A stretch of 64,000 nucleotides of DNA from Nitzschia sp. pyKryTriq1 (Eukaryota; Bacillariophyta; Bacillariophyceae; Bacillariales; Bacillariaceae), in NCBI GenBank assembly GCA_956465555.1, contig OY101116.1, forward strand, positions 1 to 64,000, read 5' to 3'. The notes below the pieces were generated by a model, which searched no databases, was not told where the DNA came from, and saw only the letters and a program-made list of their open reading frames with translations. Made by a program: the position numbers and the translations under genes. This document shows positions 30,657 to 42,095 of the stretch, one piece after another. Numbering within the stretch: position 1 is the stretch's first letter; each line of letters opens with the position of its first letter.

Positions 30657-33150
30657 TCATCCGTGCTTTACCATCAACACCACTCTCAGACCTAAGCTCA
30701 AGAATTCTTCTCTCTCAACAATGGCGGAAGCTAAATGAGCTATATCCAAAGCTGTACAGGATTGAAGAGACATCAATCGATGTTGTCTGGAAGCTTGCCA
30801 TTGCCGTTCAAATTCCATTAACAAGGCAGAATCATGTTCAAAACCACAGACGTAAGCGATTGGAGTCCATGGTCTTAAATGGGCAGGAGATGTTTGAACC
30901 CCTCCAGTTCCCCGATTGTGTTCATCCAACCTGACAGCCAAGCTCCTTGTAGTCTGCCCAATGTAATTAGTTTCTGGAAATGGCACACTGCAAAGCAAGT
31001 AGCATGCACCCGAGTTGTTTTGATGTTCTAAAGTGCCACACACTTGATAGGGGAACTTTGTCAAATCCAACGGAACAAATTCTCCAGATGTTGAACCTCG
31101 TAAAACATCAAGTACATGCTGCACGTGTTGATAACAGGGCTGTTGTGATTGCGCATAATCCCAATGAAAGAGCATATCCAGCTGCATACAAACAATTGAA
31201 GGTCTTGCCTACACCAGGAGGCCCATTCAGCAAAATACCCTTTGTCTGCCACTGAGACACAGTGATATATGCTTCAATGCTTCTTCTTAAAGTTTCCGTT
31301 GACATTTGGTGCTCAAGGTGACTTTCTTCTGTCTGGGTTGGAGTAGCAGGTAAATTAGTTGGGTAGGGACAATGTTGGCCTCTCGTGCTTTCAACCAGTA
31401 GCTGGGTATCAGGTGACAGATTCTTTAGTTCTGCAGCTACGGCTGCTGCCATGTTTGTTCTGACTTCTTTTAAAAATATCTCCATTTCATTATTTGTTGC
31501 TTGATGCATTGCCGTGTAGATACAGGGAGGCAATAAACCTGGATTTCCCATTAAGGATTCATCACGAAACAAAGCGTGGACCAGCATTTTCTTCGCTCTC
31601 AAGCAGACTTGATCCATTCTGTCTGACTTTATAGGATAATGAAACAACTGCTCTTCGCAATACTTTTTCAGTAAGCACTTCACGGAAATATCTTCACCTT
31701 GATTCCCATGAGGGATCAAATTAGCCTTTTGAAAAATGGAATAAAAGTCTGTACCCACTAGATCAAGTTCTGTATCGAAATGTCCCAGAGAATACAAAAG
31801 ATGAAGCATGAACTTCATTTGGTTGCTGGGATAAACAGTAGGGAATACCACGGTAGGAAGGAATCTGGCATCACCATGTGTACATATCAGATTAACGTAA
31901 GCAAAATCCCAATCTTCACAACTCTCAAAATTTGGCATGAGACTTTCCAGTTGCAATTCCAATATCCTCTTTACCCATCTGAGAATGGAATTGAAGCCAG
32001 ACTGCTGGTTGTAAAATGTGTCATGTTGTATTTGTCCCACATATTCTCTCATTTCTGGTATAGCATTTTCCCTCAAAAGAACACAGTGTCCAGTTGCATC
32101 AATCCAACAAGATCTTCTCAGATTAGAAGGAAAGTACATTTTAGAACTGCCTTTGTTGTGAAGCCGACATGTGCAAAAATAAGGTCCATCGTCAGTTAAA
32201 ACCATGGCTGGTTGACAACGCCATTCTGGGTTCAACAACAAAGCAGGATAATCTTCAAGACTATTCCTCAAAAAATCTCTCCTAGAATAAAGCACCTTTA
32301 CAAGGAGATTTCCCTTGTCGAAACTCTCAACTTCTTCATCTGTCAAGTGCTTTTGAAAAATGGACTCAAGTGCTATCCTACCCGATTTCTGCACATATTC
32401 ACTACATCCCCACGGGCACAAAACTATAGGATTCTCGAATGTGACATCTGACAATGGAGAAAGAGCTTTCTTGGGATCTCTGTCCTTTGCCTGGATTGTC
32501 TTCTCTGAAAGTGGGCTGGTTACATCTCGTACAAAACTTTCACAATCAATTCCAAAGGCTTCATTCCACTGTCGTTGCCAATCCAAAGGCAAAATCTTCC
32601 ATATTTTTGTCCTGCCCCTGTTGGAAAGATTCCGAAACATGTAATAAAGATAGGGTGCCCAGCTATTTCTCCATTTCGCATAATTTCCGTTATCTTTCCT
32701 GAGATACTGTTTGCAAATTCGGCATAATGTAATTTCTTCCCGGGTGTTCTGATTTGTCAAATAGCACCATTTTCGCCTCAGAGATAACAAATCTCGTGAA
32801 ACAATCGAAAGGTCAAGGGAATAATGAGAGCCATCGCACTCAACGTTGAACCTTCGGCATAATTCACAGCAATCAATATGACTCCCCCCCTCCATAATAT
32901 GTTCCCAATGATTATCGGCAGTATATTCTGAATCTTCGCTGTCGTTGGTAAAAATAGTGGTCTCATCTTCGGAATCAGAACTTTCGACATCAGACAACAA
33001 TTCTTGGTCACTATAGCCTTCATCGGCAGTGTAATACTCATCTTCGACACTCTCATTAAAAGATTGATCATCGTATTGATCAATGTCATAAAATAGATCC
33101 TCCATGATATCCTCGCGTTCAATAGCATATGCACAAGCTTCTTCAGTCAC
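30657..33150 (-). pseudogene. helicase-like ATPase plus GIY-YIG nuclease gene of an unclassified element, broken
   Basis: Reading from the 5' end: a long acidic amino region, a roughly 400-residue part with Cys pairs and Trp-rich segments that I do not recognise, then a P-loop (GILLNGPPGVGKT) followed by helix residues like those of PIF1-type helicases, and finally a GIY-YIG nuclease domain (CYLLCS, YIGQTTRSLAVRLDEHN, LMEFERQWQ). The order helicase then GIY-YIG suggests a self-mobilising element or a DNA-virus-like replication protein; which class is open. Only the first part of the helicase motor is visible. The gene looks broken, with perhaps one or two breaks, so this copy is treated as a fossil. 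Arrays A and B flank it. Confidence 0.7.
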
Positions 33151-33224
33151 ATACGCATCAAAGTTAAGGTTGTTTAATCACATACGCATCATACAATTAT
33201 TTATCGGATGGCAATTCTGTGCAG

Positions 33225-33930
33225 TATGGTATATTACTCGCTAATTATCGCCAACCAGCAATCAATGGCATCTCAACGGAATCTCACAGCCGAAGATATT
33301 AATTCGACAATACTACGAATTCAATTGAAACATACGTAAATTATTCTCGAAAAGGATCCATTTAATATTTAATATGGGACATTAATATATTCAATCGGGA
33401 TATTTAATCCCGCGCAGTTACCATTATCGTAAACCAATCAATAAAATCTCAATGGAATCTCACAGTCGAAAACCCAAATCAAATTTAAACATACGTCAAC
33501 GTAACTTAAAAACAGATCCATTTAATATTTAATATGGGACTTTAATATATTCAATCGGGGTATTTAATCCCGCGCAGTTACCATTATCGTAAACCAATCA
33601 ATAAAATCTCAATGGAATCTCACAGTCGAAAACCCAAATCAAAATTAAACATACGTCAACGTAACTTAAAAACAGATCCATTTAATATTTAATACGGAAC
33701 ATTAGTATAGTCAATCGACATATTTAATCCCTCGCAGTTACCATTATCGCCAACCAATCAATGGTATCTCAATGGAATCTCACAATTGAAAACATCCATT
33801 CGAAAATACACCCAAATTCAATTGAAACATACGTCAATATAAGTTAAAAACACATCCATTTGATATATAATATGGAACATTAAAATATTTAATCCTACAC
33901 AGTTATCGCTAATAATTGTCGCCAACCAAT
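33225..33930. repeat. tandem array B, 160-178-bp unit
   Basis: Four units with ATCCATTTAATATTTAATA-like landmarks at 33356, 33516, 33676 and 33854, and ACCATTATCG and CTCAATGGAATCTCAC in each. Spacing is 160, 160 and 178. The array lies upstream of the helicase-like gene and is inverted relative to array A, so the pair resembles subterminal inverted repeats of one element of about 3.8 kb. Confidence 0.85.
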
Positions 33931-34145
33931 CAATGGCACCTTTATGGTATCTAAGACAAAGCTGTGAAATGACTACAGATATTGAAACAAACTGAGCTAC
34001 CATTGGAATAAAAACACCGACTGTTGTAGAATCTCTCATTTTTATCACAAGAATGATACTAAGCATTTTCTAAAATATTTCTTCAAGAATATCTAATGGA
34101 TTAACCTCTTATACCAAAAATATGTAAAATAGATGATAGAAATAA

Positions 34146-35728
34146 TCACTTCATGGTTTCCAATGCAGCCTTCATACCCAAACTTCCATACATTTTCAGG
34201 ATTTTTTGATGTGGATAGGCAACCACCCTTTTCATCTTATTCACAAGAAATCTCTTGACTTCTTCTGTCATATGATTCAGCTTTTGCGGTAACAAATTTT
34301 CGTTAGAAATTTTGTCATGTTCGCAGTCTTTGTAAGGGCACTGAGGTAGTTTTTTGAACTTTGACCAAAAGTATAACTCATCCCTTTCCAGTAAAATTCT
34401 ATCTGGTTTTTCAACCACGGCATGAAGACGGAGTGCATTTTCTCTCCCATAATGCCCAGAATGAAACACATCACCCCTGAGCATGATGAATGCACCAAGC
34501 TCAACATGGTACATCACATCCTTCACCTTCACAGTGTTGTTATCCTCAGACACATCCTCTAGCACTCTCAACCACATATTGTCACGGTCTAGTGGCATGT
34601 GGAAAACATAGCCTAAATCTTTTTTACTTTTAACTTCAGACACAAAGATTGGTTAGCTTTGCATTTTGTGATCAAAATCCCAATATTAAAAAACTTACCG
34701 ATTTCCAAATCCCCATCATCTTCATCCATCTCACCACTCTCTTTTAAGACAGAATCTTTCAAATCAACATGGAGCTCTTGATGACAAGCTTCCAATGTTT
34801 TGACCAACCCAAATTTAACATTCCTTGGCTTGCTCTCTCTCAATAGAGATTGCAAAGATCTTGTGACCATCCACTCGAAATTTTCTAACATCATTACCAA
34901 GGCATTGGACAAACGTTGGTTGTCACGGTAATGGGAATCGGCAGAATTGAACATAAAGTAAGAACCACCTTCCTTGTACGGGGAAGCTTTCTTCTCCCTC
35001 CTGGTTTCATCTTCTTTCTGTGTAGCTATGATATTTTGGAAAGGAAGGTTCTTGATAAAACTTTCTTCTTTCAACAGCATCAGCAATGGTCCTATAATCC
35101 CAATAGGAACCTGCCCAACAATGACAGGTGGAGTACCTTCGTAGTCTTTCCCAAATGGTTTGAAATGATTGACCTTCTTGGTTGCAACCATTTTTGCATA
35201 TTCTGTCACCTCTCCGAGAACAATGGGAGAAATTTCATACTTTACCTCTTGGTCCTTAATTGAAGCATCATCATCCTCATCATCATCATCCTCATCGTTC
35301 TTCTTCTTAGCTTTTAACTGAGAATTTCTGCTTGCCCTTGACGCTTTCTTCCGCTGTTCAGCTTCTTTTTCGTATTTAGCTCCAACATCAGATTTTTTTT
35401 TCATGAATTCGGCATTAGTCTTCCTAGTATAAACAACCGGAAAAATTTCTTTTGCCACATGAAGTACAGGCGCCTCATCATCATCAGAATAAACTTCATC
35501 CGAATCAACTCCAGAATCTGAATAAACTTCATCCGAATCAACTCCAGAATCAACACCTCTTCCGCCTCGTCCACCTCTTCCGCCTCTTCCACCTCTCCCG
35601 CCTCTCCCGCCTCTCCCGCCTCTCCCGCCTCTCCCACTGCTTCCACCTCTTCTGCCAACAGAGGCAGTTCGACTGACACCGCTTTTAATGACAGAAGTTC
35701 TACCAGATCTGTTGCCGGCTGTTGTCAT
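34146..35728 (-). CDS. RGG-rich protein with dioxygenase-like core
   Basis: Exons 34699-35728 and 34146-34633 join in frame across a 65-nt intron (GTAAGT...CTGAAG) to give 505 aa from the first ATG. Residues about 25-60 are Arg-Gly-Gly repeats, followed by acidic repeats (GVDSDEVYSD) and a Lys-rich helix. The carboxy half holds CHQELHVDL, then about 90 residues later LRGDVFHSGHYG and NALRLHAVV. An H-x-D, a distal His and an Arg/Leu strand are what the double-stranded beta-helix of 2-oxoglutarate/Fe(II) dioxygenases shows, so that fold is likely but not proven. PQCPYKDCEHDK may add a small metal site. RGG regions bind RNA or DNA. The frame is intact. Composition matches the AT-rich island, suggesting it travelled with it. 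Confidence 0.6.
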
Positions 35729-36718
35729 GGTTTCTATTGCTGGCTGTTCAAAAAGATAAAATACCACAAGTTTTATTCTCAAAACACCAACAATTGTATA
35801 TAACCACGAAAACCCTGCCTGGTCGTCACAAAAACACGGCCGCAGTCCAAACTTTATACATCATACGTACAGGTATACAATAATTTTCAACCACAACCCC
35901 AAATAACAATGCAAAACAACACGCATGCCCGTCATATGTGGACAATACATGGTTGTATATACAGATTGAATATAAATATCCAATCTCGAATACGGGGCAG
36001 GTGTCTTGACAACTTCACTTGTGGCTCGACAGGCTCATTTATGTAAAGTTCCTCAAAATTCTCCTTTATCAATATAAATTGGTTTCTATTTGATTATCAA
36101 ACTTACCATATTTAATCGTTTCTGTCAAATAAAACTGCGATCGATGTAGTCCACCAATCTCATCGAATTCACAATCCAAACAAAAAGACACGTGCACCAT
36201 GGCCGGCAGGATCGGGCGACTTTCACATCATTACAATTCCTGCTCCTCTCAGCCAAATCCAAACAACTCCACATGAAATAAAATTTCCTCCATCAGCGCT
36301 TTACAACTGTGATTGACACTTTTGGCAGTTACGTCCTGAATTTGTCAGGAGTTCAAATGGGGTTCACTTGAATTTTTTTGGGTTTTTTTTGTACCGAACA
36401 CCCATCGAAGAAATTCGCCATTCATTCCACGAAGGTAACATTTAATCAACGGCAGTTGATCCCCTCCTGCTCACCACAGGCACAACCAACGCCTCCAACT
36501 CTTGCATACCCCGAAACTCCTTATTAAGAGGTAAATTTTGATGCAACTTAATGGCCGTAAGGTTACAAAACCAAAGAGGTAGCTCTTGTCAACCATTTTG
36601 CCTAAGTACTGCCTAAGTAATTTTTCCAACTTTTTTTTTCCCAATTTGTCCTCCGGAGCTTTTCCTTAAGATGAAAGAATTATAAAACTTAGCCACTGGA
36701 GCGCGATGGTGGGGCCGC

Positions 36719-36795
36719 TGCCCACACGCGCGTATCTGCGCAGCCTTGGGGGAGAATTTTGGGATTGAAGGGGCGCCTGACGAGATCTTCCTGAC
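36719..36795. repeat. dispersed repeat, copy B
   Basis: Matches 136-210 through CTGCCCACACGCGCG, GCGCAGCCTTGGGGGAGAAT and GAAGGGGCG-CTGACGAG. It marks the change from AT-rich island to ordinary sequence. Confidence 0.7.
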
Positions 36796-37341
36796 AAAGA
36801 AGGACGGACGGACGTGCTGCTGACGAATAATAAGCACGATAACTAACAACTAAACAACTATCTAACTAACTAACAGCCGCAGTTGAAGTTGTCTGATTGT
36901 TATTAATTACCATAATGAATTATTTATGGACATTATTTATACATAATTTCATGCGTACGTAAGAAGAAGAATACCTCGCCGTTCATAAGTATGAGCACAT
37001 ACTCTAGAAGTGTTACAAATCCGAACCTTCTCATGCATGTTCTTCCAGCTAGTAGAGAACGTATCGTCTCAAAGTTCTCGGTTCCCCGCCCGCAAGTATG
37101 CATACATGCATTTGGGGACAAAAATGCTCTGCTCCTGCTTCCGCCGATTTGTCCGGCACTTACTGTGCTGTAGTACCGGGAGGCCCAACAGACTGTCTTT
37201 ATCTCGCTACCCGGTACAGTAGACTACCAGCTAGTACTCGTAGAAAGCTCTCGCAAAAGATACCGGTAAATCATCCATCCATCATCATCCATCCATCATC
37301 ATCATGGATGTTCTTCTCCTGGGCGGGCGATCCATCCGCAA

Positions 37342-37396
37342 CGATCGATCGATCGATCGATCGATCGATCGAATGAATGAATGAATGAATGAATGA
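37342..37396. repeat. GATC/GAAT microsatellite
   Basis: About seven GATC units run directly into about six GAAT units. Non-coding. Confidence 0.9.
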
Positions 37397-37682
37397 ACAT
37401 GGGAAGCAAGTACGAGTAGTCGTATTGTGGTGTAGTACTAGAATAAGAAATAACACAAGAAGATAATACGATAGATGATGATAAAAGAATGATAAGAATA
37501 ATGTATGTCTATGATGATGATTATGATTGTTTCTCTTGTTACGAACAATTGGTTGGTACTGTATATAGGATGGATGTGGTGGAGTCTTCGTCAGTCGTCC
37601 GTCTTTGTGGTGTGCTGTAAGGGTAATAAATAGGGTAGTAATGATGATGTGTTGACTTGATACATACTTGACTTGACTTGAC

Positions 37683-38828
37683 TTAGGCAATCAGTTGTTC
37701 CAGCAAATCTCCAAAGACGGCATCGTCCTCGACATCGGCAGCATCAATGCCCGATTGATCAAAGTCAAAGTCATCAAAGAAGGCATCGGCTTCTTGTTCC
37801 AAGAGTGCGTCAACACTATTCATGGTCCACGAACCGGCCGAAGGCTGAAAGGGATCCAAATAATGAAAGGGCTTTTCAAAAGCATCCAAGAGATCTTGCT
37901 GTTGCTGCTGCTGTTGTTTTTGTTGACTTGATAACAGCGATGAGAATGTTGGAAGTGGAGTCGGTTGAACCATCAACAACGAGTTCAAGTTCAATGCTTC
38001 TTGCTGCGGTTGTTGTTGCTGCTTCTCCGCAGTGACCCAAGGAAGGTTCTTCCAAAAGTCGGGTTCTTGGTCGGGGTTGGAGCGGGCACGGACCCCGGTT
38101 CCCTTGACCTTGACGCGCTGAATGTTGTGCGACAAAAAGACACGGTCTCTCAAACAGAGTTCGTGGTAGTATCCACCGCGATCTCTTCCGCGAGTCAATC
38201 GCTGAAAGCCGTACAGGTTCAACTGGCGTTGGAAACTGGCGAGCTTGGAGAGCTTGAAAAAGCGGGGAAGGAGGGCGATGAATTCCGCCGGCTTGTGGAC
38301 GAGAAAGCAGCGACCATGGGGTTGCCACGAGACAATGTCGTCCATGCCTTCGGCTGCGGTCGCAATGAGCATGTCGTGAAGCTTGAGGGGAAAGGGGACG
38401 GTGACACCTCCGCGAACGGGGTGATCGTCTTGATAGTCCGCCTCGTCATCGTTGGCGTGATCGTGGTAGTTGTGCACCACAGTAATGTGTTGGTGTTGTT
38501 GGTGCTGGGCCTTGGACGAGGGAGCCGAGCAAGCAGTCGACGAGGAGGAGGTCAAAGCATCCAACGCGACAGAGTCGGGCGAGACGGAGCGCTTGCTGTT
38601 CAACTGCTGGGCAAAGAACGAACTTGGGTCTTGTTCTTGCTGCTGCTGCTGTTTTTGTTGTTGTTGGAAGGCTCGGATAGTCGAGGCCGGGTAGGGACGG
38701 CGCATGCCAGTGTTGGAAATGCACATGGTGGTGGTGGTTGTTGTTGTTTGTTTGTTGGGTAATACGGTACGAACGGTAGTTGGTTCAGCGGATTTGAGTT
38801 TTATGAAGAGACAACTGCGCATCACCAT
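37683..38828 (-). CDS. heat-shock-factor-type DNA-binding protein
   Basis: 381 aa from the first ATG; an ATG 34 codons later (MCISNTGMRR) may be the real start. The HSF domain is at about 145-245: VPFPLKLHDMLIATAAEG, IVSWQPHGRCFLVHKPAEF, LPRFFKLSKLASFQRQLNLY, GFQRLTRGRDRGGYYHE, LCLRDRVFLSHNIQRVKVKG. The recognition helix (ASFQRQLNLYGF) and wing (RGRDRGGYYHE) are those of the common diatom HSF subclass. Gln-rich blocks lie on both sides, and the tail is acidic with aromatic residues (AFFDDFDFDQSGIDAADVED), the look of an activation domain. No heptad trimerisation region is obvious. Targets cannot be predicted. Confidence 0.9.
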   Translation of the reverse strand: MVMRSCLFIKLKSAEPTTVRTVLPNKQTTTTTTTMCISNTGMRRPYPASTIRAFQQQQKQQQQQEQDPSSFFAQQLNSKRSVSPDSVALDALTSSSSTACSAPSSKAQHQQHQHITVVHNYHDHANDDEADYQDDHPVRGGVTVPFPLKLHDMLIATAAEGMDDIVSWQPHGRCFLVHKPAEFIALLPRFFKLSKLASFQRQLNLYGFQRLTRGRDRGGYYHELCLRDRVFLSHNIQRVKVKGTGVRARSNPDQEPDFWKNLPWVTAEKQQQQPQQEALNLNSLLMVQPTPLPTFSSLLSSQQKQQQQQQQDLLDAFEKPFHYLDPFQPSAGSWTMNSVDALLEQEADAFFDDFDFDQSGIDAADVEDDAVFGDLLEQLIA

Positions 38829-39934
38829 CACGAGTACGTACCGGTAGATGATGCATGGGCGGATCCTCGTGATGCGTGCGTGTGGCGGAATTAGTCGATG
38901 CTCGTGTCAGTACAGTAGTGCGCGTGTGGAGTGTGGACGGACTATTTTACAACACCATTAGCGGGATCGCTCACTCGCTATCCTACTATTGTAGCTCGAT
39001 CGGGCGAGCATCCCGCGCCAATACAATATGGGGAATGCAATGTGGTATAGAAGTATGGTACTTTTTCTACAGGATTCTACGTTCATCATCAATGAATGGT
39101 CTTGAATGCCGGTTCCGGACGGCACTTGCATGTTCCTAAAAGTTCGTTAGGGTCATTCAATCATGCACATCATTTAACGACTGCGAAATCATCCATGAGA
39201 AGTTGAGTGCCAGTCATTCATACCGGAGACTTTCATGCCAGCTGCGCATGAATGCGTGTTTGCACTATATATCTTTCTATTCAATTAATAAAACAGGTAA
39301 GGCAAACAGGTAAGGCGAACCTCATTGTCTTACTTAATGAAATAGAGAACTTACGGCACCGCCTTTAATAGATGGACTTGAAGTTGAAGCTACCATTCTG
39401 CGTGTACGATTTTGGCATTGATCATGCCCGCGGGATGGTCCGTCCTTAGTCGAGTCGTCGAGTCGGCAGTCAGTGGGCAGATGGACGGACGAAATCACTG
39501 AACAAGAAGTACCGGTAACGGTATGTAGCTGGTTTGCGCGATATTCTGTACCGGTATGTACACTACTGTGCCGGTACATCGTATACAGTGTACGGATTAG
39601 GCATATCAGTTTTCCTCTCTTCGGGCGATCGCTAATATGCGGGTGCGACATCGACTCCTTCCGAAAGAAGGTTTCTTTCCATACAAAACATGTCGCTACG
39701 ACATGAATAATGAAGCAACGACCATGCCAAAATGAGAACAGACAATCGCAGATAAAAGATAAAATAATAATAATTCATGTCCATCGACTATCATCATCAT
39801 CATCATCATTCCTCCTTGTTCATCATTCCTCCTCGTCTCATCGTCATCATTACATTCCTCCTTTATTACGTCTCAGTTGTCTCCAACTATTGGCACAATT
39901 CTCGTACTTTAGCTCAAAGAAGAAGAAGAAGAGT
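38829..39934. other. intergenic between divergent HSF and dioxygenase genes
   Basis: Shared upstream region of the minus-strand HSF gene and the plus-strand PhyH gene. Frames of up to 105 codons exist on both strands but none shows a domain. Directly repeated AGGTAAGGC words sit at 39296-39317. Confidence 0.5.
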
Positions 39935-41062
39935 ATGAGATCGCTTACTTTGTATCCTCTGTTATTGCTAATCGCAACAATCCTGCTATCGTCCCAGCAT
40001 CATCATCATGCTTTTGTGTCGGCGGATGACACTCCCAGCACCAAGACCACTAAAAGAAGGACAGGTAAAACTGTTGAGCAAGTCCAAGAAACGTTTGATC
40101 GGGAAGGATTTGTCGTATTGCGCCAATTCTTTGATCCCGATACTGTCATGAAGGAATGGGTCGACTTTGAAGAGGCCTTTTTCAAAGAGATCTTTCAAAA
40201 GTTGTACGATTTGGGCCACACCTCCATTCCCCAACACGGCAAAGTGATTCGGGGTCAACAACAGCAAAGAAGAAGACAACAGCAAAAGCAACAACTACAA
40301 CCAACATCCCAAGATCAGCAGCAGCAGCCGCTGAAGCGTCAATACGCTCTCAAGCTTGGAAGACACAATGGATTTCGAGAAATCGTCATGAGAGCCAATG
40401 GTCGATACGATATCTCTCTCCGAAACTCGACTCGGGACGCGATTAATGAAAGTACCAGCAGCATGATGATGGTCGTGAACGAAGCGAATGCGGATACCAC
40501 AACCACAACGTCCACAACCTATCAACGAGAGTCACTATTTGATACCGTTCAACCTTCGGTCGATCCAATATTGGAAAAGCTCTCTTCCATCATCCCGGCG
40601 CTTTTACACAAGGAGAGTGACCATACCATGTCGGAATTGACGATTAATCAAGGGTTGATTGTATCGACACCCGGTGCTACCGAACAACAGTGGCATTCCG
40701 ATGGAGAACACTTGACGTATGATGAACATTTACCCTGCCACATTCTCAACATTTTCATTCCATTGATCAATGTCACGGAGGAATTGGGACCGACGGAATT
40801 ATTTCCCACCTCGCATTATGCGACCCGTAAGCCACCTCCCATGCAATACACCAAGGAAGAATTGAAAGATCCTTTCGCCCCGACGCTGGCCTTGGGCGAT
40901 GTTTTGATTTTCGATTATCGGACATTGCATCGAGGCAAGGCCAATGTATCCCGAAACAACCGCCGCCCTTTTCTCATCTTTACAGTGTCTCTACCGGATT
41001 TTGCCGATACTCATAACTTTCCGGAGAACAGCATGTTTCCCACAACCACAACAACAGCCTAA
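39935..41062 (+). CDS. phytanoyl-CoA-dioxygenase-family oxygenase with signal peptide
   Basis: 375 aa from the ATG that opens a signal peptide (MRSLTLYPLLLLIATILL, then AFVSAD). The PhyH-type fold is seen in VQETFDREGFVVLRQFFDP at the start, the first iron ligands in QQWHSDGEHL, HILNIFIPLINV and GPTELFPTSH, and the second His and the oxoglutarate Arg in LHRGKANVSRNNRRPFLIFT. So the Fe(II)/2-oxoglutarate centre is complete. A Gln-rich insert (residues about 107-130) and a Thr-rich tail are peculiar to this copy. It probably oxidises a small molecule in the secretory path, outside the cell or, if the AF after the signal works as a plastid signal, in the plastid. The substrate is unknown. Confidence 0.85.
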   Translation: MRSLTLYPLLLLIATILLSSQHHHHAFVSADDTPSTKTTKRRTGKTVEQVQETFDREGFVVLRQFFDPDTVMKEWVDFEEAFFKEIFQKLYDLGHTSIPQHGKVIRGQQQQRRRQQQKQQLQPTSQDQQQQPLKRQYALKLGRHNGFREIVMRANGRYDISLRNSTRDAINESTSSMMMVVNEANADTTTTTSTTYQRESLFDTVQPSVDPILEKLSSIIPALLHKESDHTMSELTINQGLIVSTPGATEQQWHSDGEHLTYDEHLPCHILNIFIPLINVTEELGPTELFPTSHYATRKPPPMQYTKEELKDPFAPTLALGDVLIFDYRTLHRGKANVSRNNRRPFLIFTVSLPDFADTHNFPENSMFPTTTTTA

Positions 41063-42095
41063 ACAACAACAACAGCAACAACAACAACATTGTTAACAGC
41101 AATCTCGGCAACAGCATCAATACGATGACGAAACGTGGCAATGGCATCGAGGAACATCATGCTTACATACTGGTACTCTGCCTTTCTTTTCTGTATTCTC
41201 TCTACTAGTAGAGTAGTAGTTTGCAACTTATACTATTGCTACGTATACTACTACTATTTCCACCCTAATACTAGCTAGTAGTCGTAGTCGTAGAAGCTCT
41301 ACTTTACTCGTAGCTAAACAACAAGACAGAGTAGAGATACAAGAGACGAGTACTAGTACACCAGTACTACTACTAGTACTTACTTCTGACAAGTACCGGT
41401 AGTCTTCTACTGGCAGTAGAGCTCGTAGTAGTACAAGCAAATGTAGTATACTCTCATAAAGCAGCGAAAAAGTGCTAGAGTACGTGTAGTAGACGACTCC
41501 TCTCGAATCAATAAGCAGCAGCAGCAGTACTACTACTGCTAGTAGCAGGTAGTAGTACGATACTCTACTAGTACTACCGAACGTTATAGCAAAGAAATAC
41601 TCTCTAATACGATGGAGTACGTTATGGAGTACGTTATGGAGTACGTAAGTAGTAATACTACTACGGTAGTAGTAGAATAGAGATTATTCTTGAAAGAGTA
41701 CTGTACTACTCGACCACTACTACTACTACCAGTAGTAGTAGTAGTAGTAGAGACCAACGAAAAGACAATCATCCAGTAGCGCAGCAGTGCATCATGCAGC
41801 TTATCTAGTATAATAATAATAATATTATTGTAAAAAATGTCGTCTATTCCGAAATGTATGTAGGATGTAGGATGTAGGATATCTACAACCAATATTCATG
41901 ATTTGTGAAAAAAAACTTTGGTAGGTGGGTGCTGGGTGGGTGGGCGTTCTTGTTGTTGTCGTTCATCCTCATCGTCATCGTCCGACGAACGAATGAACGA
42001 ACGAAGCAACGCATCCTAGTACTCCTCCTCTCCCTCTCTCTCTCTTCCTTCCTTCTTTGGTACTACTACTACTACTACTACTACTAGTAGCAGTA
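41063..42095. other. intergenic rich in ACT/AGT triplets
   Basis: No gene. Repeated CAACAA at the left end, then dense ACT/AGT/TAC words with frequent AGTACT and ACTAGT palindromes (41200-41780), a short direct repeat of TATGGAGTACGT at 41612-41645, and a TACTAC run at 42060-42090 next to the stop of the next gene. Convergent genes end on both sides. Confidence 0.6.

Larger units (their letters stand above)
29512..36795. mobile_element. AT-rich island, probable mobile or transferred element(s)
   Basis: The block is visibly richer in A and T than its flanks, lacks the CAG/ACT triplet runs common elsewhere, starts where the MMPL frame is cut, and ends near a dispersed repeat (36719-36795). It contains an orphan frame (29550-29894), a tandem array (30136-30627), a broken helicase-like/GIY-YIG gene (30657-33150), a second tandem array in inverted orientation (33225-33930), and a spliced dioxygenase-like gene (34146-35728). 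No target-site duplication or terminal repeat at the outer limits was found by eye, so the ends are approximate. Family: unclassified. Confidence 0.55.
35729..37682. other. right part of island and intergenic
   Basis: 35729-36700 is AT-rich with no supported gene. 36719-36795 is the second copy of the dispersed repeat first seen at 136-210. 37342-37396 is a GATC then GAAT tetramer microsatellite. The rest is the 3' flank of the HSF gene. Confidence 0.5.

Noticed and set aside
30136-33930. CRISPR-like array
   Set aside because: Units of 160-179 bp are directly tandem without unique spacers and the context is eukaryotic.
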